A DNA stretch of 64,000 nucleotides. It comes from Doris montereyensis (Eukaryota; Mollusca; Gastropoda; Nudibranchia; Dorididae). The stretch covers positions 209,501 to 273,500 of the forward strand of contig JAXRKP010000107.1 in NCBI GenBank assembly GCA_037039925.1, given 5' to 3'. Both the position numbers and the translations under genes were made by a program. This document shows, piece by piece, positions 32,233 to 64,000 of this stretch; the stretch's first letter is position 1, and the number at the start of each line of letters is the position of its first letter. The notes below the pieces were generated by a model. That model worked only from the letters and a program-made list of their open reading frames with translations, was not told the DNA's origin and ran no database searches.

Positions 32233-32323
<91 letters not shown>
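32231..32323. repeat. (TA)n microsatellite
   Basis: Near-pure TA array of about 90 bp directly beside the 39-bp minisatellite. Confidence 0.95.
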
Positions 32324-32326
<3 letters not shown>

Positions 32327-32332
32327 CTATAA

Positions 32333-32692
32333 AGATAATGAACAACGAAAACTGCTTTGATGTTCTCATAAAGACAATGAACAACGAAAACTGCTTTGAT
32401 GTTCTCATAAAGACAATGAACAATAAACTATTTATGTTCTCATAAAGACAATGAACAACGAAAACTGCTTTGATGTTCTCATAAAGACAATGAACAACGA
32501 AAACTGCTTTGATGTTCTCATAAAGACAATGAACAACGAAAACTGCTTTGATGTTCTCATAAAGACAATGAACAACGAAAACTGCTTTGATGTTCTCATA
32601 AAGACAATGAACAACGAAAACTGCTTTGATGTTCTCATAAAGACAATGAACAACGAAAACTGCTTTGATGTTCTCATAAAGACAATGAAGCT
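32333..32692. repeat. 39-bp minisatellite, about nine units
   Basis: Unit close to aagacaatgaacaacgaaaactgctttgatgttctcat. Thirty-nine bases make 13 codons, so both strands show long repetitive ORFs; no start context or domain supports a real protein. Unit 2 has one diverged copy at 63627-63668. Confidence 0.92.
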
Positions 32693-32699
32693 AAACAAA

Positions 32700-33940
32700 A
32701 ATGTTTAAAGATGCAAACAATTTACTTTCTTATTCAAAATATATTTGCTTATAATAATTATAACTCAATAATAAGTGCATTGGAAGAACAAGTTTATCAG
32801 TAATTCAACATTGCATTGCATTTAAATATTTTTGTAACAACAGTTATTTACCACCTATTGTGTATGTTGAACATACAAATTTCTTGTTTTGTTTCTTTCT
32901 TTTTTTCGTGTGTATCCGGTTGAATGATAGTTTATAAATCTCATCATACATCAATGGGAAGATCTAATAAAAGGAAAATATGCTATAGCCCTATATAGAG
33001 ACAAGATTTCATTAACATGAATCAAACCACCCCCTCGATGGCTTGTGAGATTTTTGTCCACCTGTAGAGACAGGACTTTGAGAAGTTGATTTACTCTGCT
33101 CCAGACCAGAGGCAAGTAATGTATGTTGGAGGCAAATTCAGGTGAACAATTCAAGCATGCAAAGAGAGAAATCCAACTAAAACTTTAAACATTAAATATG
33201 TAGGCCCATAATCTCACCTCTCCGACAACATCCTTCTCTTCTCTTCCACTACTTCCAGACAATTAAGATAAGTCATCATTTTAAATCAAGAAATAAGCAC
33301 CTGGCAATGTAAACATCTGAAAACTTATGAGTATTACGCTGAGCTGTCACACTGAATTAATGTAATGTAAACAGAAACTCAAAATAATATAACAGTGTAT
33401 CTAGATCTCTATCATATCTAATACATGTAATCATATGCAATAACAAGGATCAAATATAAAAGAAAAGAGAAAAAGACATCATGAAGGGAGTGATCCAATT
33501 CATATTATAAAAATACCTCTGAACGGGTGACTGACTTACTTATTGTACCTCTTTAAATTCTTGTTTTCAAACATATCTATAAAAGAAATTGAAGTTTTCA
33601 AAAAACACAAGTAAGGCACATTATTATGATGTTAAGTTATTACCGATACTTGAAATTTTGCATTGTCAACAATCAAGCTTCGTAAATAAATAAAATCACA
33701 TTATCAGTCACAGTTTCCTTTCTATTTGAACAATTTTAGCAGTTATCTAAAATCTAAACTAGGCATACATTCCATTACTTTTTTCTCAATCTAATCTGAA
33801 AATTCCTGGATGCCTCCGTTCACAAATATATCACACACAAAATTAAAAGGAATACTGAATTGCAGTATAAAAACACATTAAAAAAGTTCCCTCACCGACT
33901 AGAGGCTAATAATATAGACATGTACCTGCTGGATAGTACC
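32700..33940. other. Intergenic DNA, no gene found
   Basis: The first 325 bases match the end of the window (63670-64000). The rest has no counterpart in view. AT-rich. Confidence 0.4.
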
Positions 33941-34258
33941 CCACTGGACTAATCTATTGTCTGTCCAAATTTTGTATCCCTGTTTTGAGTCACGTGGAAG
34001 AAATGATAGCATCCACTGGACAAATCTATTATCTGTCCAAATTTTTGTATTGCTGTTTTGATAGGCGTGTGGAACAAATGATAGCATCCTCTGGACAAAT
34101 CTATTATCTGTCCAAATTTTTGTATCGCTGTTTTGATAGGCGTGTGGAACAAATGATAGCATCAACTGGACAAATCTATTATCTGTCAAATTTTTTGTAT
34201 TGCTGTTTTGATAGGCGTGTGGAACAAATGATAGCATCAACTGGACAAATCTATTAAT
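33940..34258. repeat. 75-bp minisatellite, about four units
   Basis: The phrase gatagcatc recurs at 34005, 34080, 34155 and 34230, exactly 75 bp apart, within units containing tggacaaatctattatctgtcc. Being a multiple of three, the array is open on both strands. Confidence 0.92.
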
Positions 34259-35375
34259 GTTAAATCCTACCATTTTCCCCCTCTTTAAAATCTTCTGCTG
34301 CCCATATGGGGCTATCTTATGTGGAATGTCTAATGTGATTATTAAATTATGGGTTTTGGTAAACACAAATCATCGATACATGATCTTATTCTTGCTGATA
34401 TCTCTTACAAGCATGGCCGGAGACATTGTGGATTATGATTTCATTCTATTATAAAGCTGGGTTTGTCTAACTTTGAGACTATTGTATCAGGTGTGGGTAA
34501 TGTCGAGTACGATTATTAGATCTATTCAGTACTCGATACTGAGGTTACAGGATTGTTATTGTAATAACCGAAAATCGAAAATTAGATCTAGTAACACCTT
34601 TTTGAGTAACACTTAAAAAATGTCCTCGATCATAAGCCAACAATCTTTTCTCAATTAATTCAAATACTGATTTCATCCAATAGTTCATTCGCTAAGAACC
34701 CTAACTTAAACAAGCTGTTTGAAATCTACATGTGAAATATAGTGATTGTAGATGCAGTTGGGCCTGAGTTTACAGCGCTCAAAGTTAGAGAAAATCAGTT
34801 TTATTTATACATAGATTTCTCCCTAGGCAGTTGTACATATTTGGATCAAAGTCAGTCCAAATCTCTACCGTTTCCCCTGTGTGATAACTGCTGTGTAAAC
34901 AAACATTACAATGCAAAAGCAGATATAGAAGAAAACGCAACTACAGCAATGTAAAATAAGAGAGACAAAACAGCAGCAAAATTCTAGACTAGAATGAGAT
35001 AAGTTGATTTTTTAAAATTCTGTTTTAAAATTGACATAGTTTTCAAGTAATGATATAAGTTTATTTTTATTATTCATTTTTTGAAATGACATGGTTTTCA
35101 TCAAATAAAACCCTTGTCTTTAACCTTTAGTGGCATAACAAATAAATGTCATTAAAGACATGTTTTGTTCCATTGATGGAGGATATACTCTTTAACAAAT
35201 ACATGAAACACCTATAATAACACCAACATGAGTAGAGCGAACCATTTTTGGTTGATAAAATATTGACTTACAAGTGAGTTTACAGGAAGAGACATAGATC
35301 TACATATCAATGCCTTGAAGCTATGAACGTTGTAGTAATTAGAAAGTCAAGATTGTCACACTGATTTTTTACCTT
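34259..35375. other. Intergenic DNA upstream of copy B
   Basis: No gene or repeat recognised. Unlike copy A, there is no oppositely oriented ACOX exon here and no DR1-like motif was noticed. The duplication breakpoint lies near 35376. Confidence 0.4.
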
Positions 35376-35524
35376 TAACCTTTCGCCTTTCTCTTTCAGC
35401 ATATCTGGGGGGGGGGGGGGTGTGTGTGTGATGGAGGGTCCAAACTCCAGTCATGTTCCGATTCGATGAAGTAGCTGAATGAGTAGATCTAGAATCTAGC
35501 TCTAGATCTGGATGCAAACTCGAC
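35376..35524 (+). promoter_or_regulatory. Promoter-proximal segment of ACOX copy B
   Basis: Matches 5931-6159 upstream of copy A (taacctttcgcct, gtagctgaatga, ctagctctagatctggat) but is shorter. It contains a G13 run and a GT run at 35407-35428. Confidence 0.5.
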
Positions 35525-58962
<23,438 letters not shown>

Positions 58963-59122
58963 AAAGGAGTTAAAGCAAGATTGTGATATTCTTGTGACAC
59001 TTGCCTGTCTCCCGTTAATTTGTGTCATTATTGTTACTTCTTGATATTTCCACGGCATCAATTTGTGAATTAAAAGATAGTTTTGACTTAATTGAGCTAA
59101 CTTGAATGACAATTATTAATAG

Positions 59123-59128
59123 AATAAA
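59123..59128 (+). terminator. Candidate poly(A) signal AATAAA of copy B
   Basis: AATAAA about 160 bp after the stop codon. The matching position after copy A has been altered next to the CR1-like insertion. Confidence 0.35.
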
Positions 59129-59164
59129 TGCATATTACTTGGGGGTACTTGGAGTGGGTGAAAA

Positions 59165-60260
59165 TTTTCCCGTTTGTTCCCATCAATTTAACTTATGTAT
59201 AAGTGTAATGGACATGGTGTACAGATTTGAAATATGTCGGGTTTTTCTGACACTTCCGGTTGCCATAGAAACGGCTTGAATTTTCGATTTTGCCCCAAAA
59301 TTTTACAAAGTTAAATATCGATAGGCTTTTACATTTTTCGACAAATTTCTTTCAAACTTGGCACACACCTTATTCGATACAATATCTAAGTTTGATTAGG
59401 TCGGATTTTTGTTTTGTTAGTATTTTTTGTTTTTATGAATTTTGGAAACAACATATGAGAACAATCCAATAATGTACAAAAATATTATACAAAAAATTCA
59501 ATTTTTCACAAAACTATAATGTATATCGAAAAAAGCATCTTATCTCTTTTTTTGTTTCATTCATACCAAATGTCATGAAGATACTTTGAGAAATAAAAAA
59601 CTAGATAGAAAATAATGAAAAAAACGACATTTTCAGAACATCATAATTTTCTCTTTTTTCTGCTATTTGAATATATTTTTCTCCCATAAACCTAAGAAAG
59701 GAGTAGGAGAATACATCATAGGCTCTCAACTACTTCTTATCGACACTGTTTCAACTTGGTGCATTTTGATAAGAGGTGTGCGAGGCAATATTTATAATAG
59801 ATCCTCAAAAGAAACTCTTTTGAATAGCGTATATTGTGACGATCAAAATGACTACCAACTTGCAGTACTTTAGATTATATTTCTGACTGTTATCGTATAC
59901 ACTATAATAGCTGTCTTAATTCAGAGAATCGATACTTAGCTTCTTTTATGATATCATTGTGAGGCGAATGAACTGCTCTATCCACTAGTGTGATATACTA
60001 GATTTGTCCCATTTTCATCAAAAATGGCATTCCCAGGACCTGTTCCCAATCTCCTTAATTACGAAATAAAGATATGCAGTTATATTAGCGCAATGTTTTA
60101 AAAAAGGTAATTCTGATTTGTCATCCATATAATCAAAATAAATCATCAAAATTTAGTACATTTTTATTTTATAGTGTTAAGATTAAGATGATAAAAACAA
60201 AAAGAAACATGATTAAGTAACTACTTATATTTCAGAAAAGAAGTTGGACTTCAGCCACAT
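59165..60260. other. Downstream flank of copy B, shared with unit 1
   Basis: Matches 27330-28480 in patches; no gene. Confidence 0.4.
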
Positions 60261-60269
60261 GTTTCATAT

Positions 60270-60575
60270 TTTGTGCCATGTATGTGACACTGTTGTGTCT
60301 GAGATCTAACCAGTTTTCAGTTTTGTATTGAGTGTGCGTTTGAGTGTATTTGTCTGCCTACACTGTCTGCTTCTCCCCTCCTACCCTCACCTCTTTTATT
60401 CTATATTTTGATTATTTTGAGCCCATCATTTTGGACTCTCACCCCCTCCCTCCTCCATCTGGACTCACCCCCCCCCCAACCCCATCGCTGTCCTCATAAC
60501 ATTGTTGTTCGTGAAAAATGTTATGTTGTTTTGAGCCAATCAGCTTTCGTTGCCATGGAATTGTTGCGAGAAAAT
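60270..60575. other. Unit 2-specific insertion
   Basis: GC-richer than its surroundings (ctcccctcctaccctcacc, a C run near 60470). Unit 1 continues straight across the site (about 28490-28590). Nature unknown. Confidence 0.4.
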
Positions 60576-60622
60576 CTGTCATAATATATATACATGGTAT
60601 ACATGCTCAAGATTATATTTCC

Positions 60623-60858
60623 TGCACATTAATTTGTCAGGCATATTATGTATCATAAAGATATACAACCGTGGCAAGGAGTCTGTAGTCTAGAGGCAAG
60701 GTGTCAGCCTCTCAACCAAAAAGGTTGTGGGTTCAAGTCCTGCACATTAATGTGTCATGCATATTACGTATCATAAAGATATACAACAGTGTCAAGGGAC
60801 TCGGTAGTCTAGAGGCAAGGTGTCAGTCTCTCAACCAAAAAGGTTGTGGGTTCAAGCT
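60623..60858 (+). repeat. 118-bp tandem duplication containing SINE family C heads
   Basis: tgcacattaa occurs at 60623 and 60741 and the two following stretches are nearly identical. Each includes ctagaggcaaggtgtcag and ggttgtgggttcaag. Unit 1 has one copy. Confidence 0.8.
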
Positions 60859-60899
60859 CCAACAGTTGAAAAAAATTCTTGACTTTTTTTTTTTCTGAG

Positions 60900-62165
60900 A
60901 CTAAAAGAAAGAGCATCTCACCAAACGTTGTCATTATTAGCTAGACCAAGGGACTCCAAAGCCAGATCCGACCCACGAGGTCAGTTCGTCCGGCAAGTCA
61001 CCATGTAGGAAATCTCATCACTATTTTTTTCCTGCTTGGTTTAGGATATTCAAATATATGTGCACACTAGGTCTAATATAACTATCTTATTACTTTATCT
61101 GATGACTGGGTAAATATATGTTTGTTTTGAACAACATGGTTATCCGGTCAGCTGTCGACATTCTCTGTTATCCAGTCCATTTTGAAAACAGTTGGGTAAC
61201 CCTGGTATAGATGTATAATGTATATAATTCATTCCTACATTGCAAATGGCATAGATCAGCCTTTTGACTTAAATCATTATTAAAAAAAATATATATATTT
61301 GTTCACATTGGTTGATGATCAGACAAATTCTTTGTCGATGTCTCTTATTGGGTTGTAGTGAGATTGAGAGTAAATTTAATAATGGATTTCTTATTTGCAT
61401 ATTGAGTAAAATGCATTGTAGCAGTACTAGCACTGTAAGTATGACCTTTATACATGTAGTGAGGTATGGACTTGAAGACATTGTTGAAAAGTTTTTGTGA
61501 TACAAGCTTTCTTTACGATATTTTGAAAAAACACATCTGTTAAACCTATGAGAAAAAGAACTTGAATTAGAAATGATGTAGGTAGTTCTAACAAAATGTA
61601 TTAGAAGAACTTAATCATGGAGATGAATTATATGTTTATTATTTTGTTTTTAAAAGTGTGTTTTTAACTCTATGATAATGGAAATGAGATACAACTTAAA
61701 AAAACATTTGCGCTTTGATTAGTTCCTTTATTTCTTCATTTTCTGAGTTATTTTGAAAATATGAAGTGAAGCATGTCATTCACAACACACTTTTTTTGTT
61801 GCCATCTGACTGTCATATATTATTACTTATTATTTATATATGCAATTGTTTGTGCAATATCAATTTGTATATGATGTTTTTGTAAAATATTCTTTTCCCA
61901 ATGATATAGATTTAGAAACTAAAATTTGTTGCATTGTTTGGCTGAATTTGTATTTTCTCCTCTGTGTTCTTGAAAAGAGTCAGGTGGTAATCCACACCCC
62001 TAGGATGAAAGGACCAATGACCAAGTCCTGGTTCTTGAACCGGTTCAGTTTCAATCAATTATCCTTGTCTTAGGCTTAGTCTTACTCAAGAAACACAAGT
62101 GTCATGTTTGTCACAAAATAAAATGGAACCCCATTTAAATCTGGTACTGTGTTAATCATTTCTAT
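60900..62165. other. Intergenic DNA shared with unit 1
   Basis: Corresponds in patches to 28840-29835. No gene seen. Confidence 0.4.
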
Positions 62166-62166
62166 T

Positions 62167-62515
62167 TGGAGACGTTGTAACTTAATCGTAGTGTTACGAG
62201 TTTGAAATCATGACGACACTGGTTCAAACCCCACGGTTGGCATAGGTGGGGTTTTTTTCATAACGTTGTGCTCTAAGGAAATATACTTCACTTTACTTTC
62301 CTCATTTAACTCAGGTTTGAATGAGTACCAGCTATGGCTAAAGAGAGATCTTGTCAGAGTGATAGTACAAAGTGCCTAACATACTGGTGTACTGTATGCT
62401 CCCCAAGGAGTTGAGAAGGATTTTGAATGAAATGATCTACTGGGGGATAAATGATGTACAGTTTGTGAGTCTGCACATGTGCGGTGATACAGACTATAAA
62501 TCCATATTTATATTA
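62167..62515 (+). repeat. SINE family B, counterpart of 29836-30156
   Basis: Head ggagacgttgtaacttaatcgtag, B-box-like ggttcaaaccccac, and the full body with cggtgatacagac. Confidence 0.75.
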
Positions 62516-62814
62516 AATCATTCATTTAGTAAAATTTAAAATGCCACAAGATACAATGGCATCTCGTTAAGCTCTCTTACTCCACAGAGAGAGAGAGTTG
62601 TGAAGTGACCAAATAAAAGACTAAACAAAAATTTACTAACAAAAAAAACCGTTCCTGCTAAAAAAAAAAAAAGGAACACAAGTAAAACAGATATAGCAGT
62701 GAAACAATGCAAAACATTAAATAAACACACAAAAGGTATACAATTGACAAGAAGCCAGAGAAGACGATATAGAGGACTGGGAAAGACAACACCTGGGAGA
62801 ATGTACTACACTCA

Positions 62815-63290
62815 TTTGCAAAAAAAAACTGCACACCTGGTATTTTTTGCTCTCATTTACCCATTGGAAGGGATATGACAAATCTTTCAGGTGGAATATG
62901 AATAATGTTCATTTCTGTATTGATAATAAAAAAGATTCACATACTGTTGACCATGTCTTGAAATTCCATGATTTATTCCAGTGTGTACATTTTCAAAGTC
63001 TGAGATTCAATATCGTCTATTTCGGCCTATTTGCTTGGATTACTGCGGTGTTTTCATGGAAAACATAAACAAAGTCATATTGCCCTTTTGATACAGAAGC
63101 ATGAAAACCTCATCTTCATTCCCAACAACGTACCAGCTCACATTCACATGACATGTCATACAAGAGACTATCTTGAGCGACCCAACGTCAATACATTTCA
63201 ACCATGGCCAGCACTGAGTCCTGATCTCAACCCCATGGAGCATTTATGGAATGTCATCAAGGTGAAACCAAGAACTCTACTAGTAATGGG
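62815..63290 (+). mobile_element. Tc1-like transposase fragment
   Basis: Blocks HWKGYDKSFRW, then LIFIPNNVPAHIHM and PWPALSPDLNPMEHLWNVIK are typical of the C-terminal half of Tc1/mariner DD34E transposases. The usual QDN(A/V)PxH has become PNNVPAH, so the second catalytic Asp is lost, while the Glu of PMEHLW remains. It ends where a family C SINE begins. Not functional as written. Confidence 0.75.
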
Positions 63291-63500
63291 TTCAAGCCCC
63301 GGCAACGGTTGACTATTTTCTCAAGTTTTTCAAGTAAAATCTACTCCCCTGGTCAAGGCAGGTAGATCAACACCTAGTCCCATCAGAGACGGATGATAAA
63401 AAGAAGTCCCATGCGCAGATCACAACACTGTGCACGTTAAAGATCTCTTGGCTGAACACAGCGCAATCAGGCAAAATTGAAAATCCTACCAAATTGAAAT
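63285..63500 (+). repeat. SINE family C
   Basis: gggttcaagccccggcaacggttga, then catcagagacggatgataaaa and cagatcacaacactgtgcacg. Confidence 0.7.
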
Positions 63501-63619
63501 ATACCCTGTTCACCATATGCGGTGATCTCAGGTTAAATTAAGAGGAAACAGCAAGATGAAAGAGGAGTGAAAGAGTGAAAGGAAAGAAATAGAACCTACC
63601 AACAGCACTCACCAACCGC

Positions 63620-64000
63620 CCACTAACAATGAACAACAAAAACTCCTTTGGTGTTCTCATAAAGAAGATGAAACAAAGTTGTTTAAAGATGCAAAAATCT
63701 GCTTTTTTATTCAAAATATATTTGCTTATTATAATTATAGCTCAATAATAAGTGCATAGGAAGAACATATTCATCAATATTTTAAAATTGCATTGCATTC
63801 ACATATTCTTGTAACAACAGTTATTTACTACCTATTGTGCATGTTGAACTTACAAATTTCCTGTTTCATGTCTCTTTTTTGTTGTACGTATACGGTTGAA
63901 TGATAGTGTATAAATCTCATCATACATCAATGGGAAGATCTTATGAAATGTAAAGATGTTATAGCCCTATTTAGAGACAAGATTTCATCAACAGAAATCA
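63620..64000. other. Downstream flank matching unit 1 at about 32640-33025
   Basis: Includes a single diverged unit of the 39-bp minisatellite and runs off the window. Confidence 0.6.

Noticed and set aside
32185..32708. Repetitive ORFs MNNENCFDVLIKT and MRTSKQFSLFIVF
   Set aside because: Both strands of the same 39-bp repeat are open because 39 is a multiple of three; no domain and only one diverged unit in the duplicate.
33899..34366. ORF with repeated MLSFVPHAYQNSNTKIW
   Set aside because: Product of the 75-bp minisatellite; open on both strands with no recognisable domain.

Overview
This is a eukaryotic, intron-rich and AT-rich window crowded with transposons and satellites. The repeat mix (tRNA-headed SINEs, RTE-like non-LTR elements, piggyBac, hAT and Tc1 fragments) and the gene structure suggest an invertebrate animal, most plausibly a mollusc. 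That placement is an inference, not a proof. No bacterial gene, CRISPR array or rRNA gene was seen.

The only host genes recognised are peroxisomal acyl-CoA oxidases (ACOX1-like). Two run left to right as a tandem pair. Copy A has 14 coding exons between 6160 and 26542; copy B has the same 14 exons between 35525 and 58962. A third, divergent copy shows only its first exon, on the minus strand at 5036-5158, head to head with copy A across a 1-kb shared upstream region. The duplication unit runs from about 5931 to 35375 and restarts at about 35376. The window ends at a point matching about 33025 in unit 1, so a further copy may begin about 2.5 kb beyond the right edge. Spliced, either copy approximates a protein of about 664 residues, close to the roughly 660 of animal ACOX1. 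The flavin-site motifs, the [10 protein letters not shown] segment and the catalytic-Glu segment are all present.

Both copies carry scattered 1-2 base indels, mostly in homopolymers and mostly at different sites, so each copy supplies the intact frame where the other is broken. One indel in exon 6 is shared. Both copies also lose the end of the protein in different ways. Reading past copy B's TAA, or removing one A from copy A's A6 run, gives the same tail ending in ARL, a classic peroxisomal targeting signal type 1.

Region by region: 1-5 kb holds a SINE, a decayed piggyBac with perfect inverted repeats and TTAA sites, and a small MITE-like element. 5-6 kb is the divergent ACOX upstream region, with a triple DR1-like nuclear-receptor site. 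6-27 kb is copy A; its introns hold a 3.3-kb inverted-repeat element, LINE fragments, minisatellites and a hAT element with a zinc-finger ORF. 27-35 kb is repeat-rich intergenic DNA with 39-bp and 75-bp minisatellites. 35-59 kb is copy B. Its intron 1 is inflated by a patchwork in which ordinary sequence alternates with satellite motifs, and its intron 8 holds a longer LINE with endonuclease and reverse transcriptase domains. 59-64 kb repeats the unit-1 downstream flank, with a Tc1-like fragment added.
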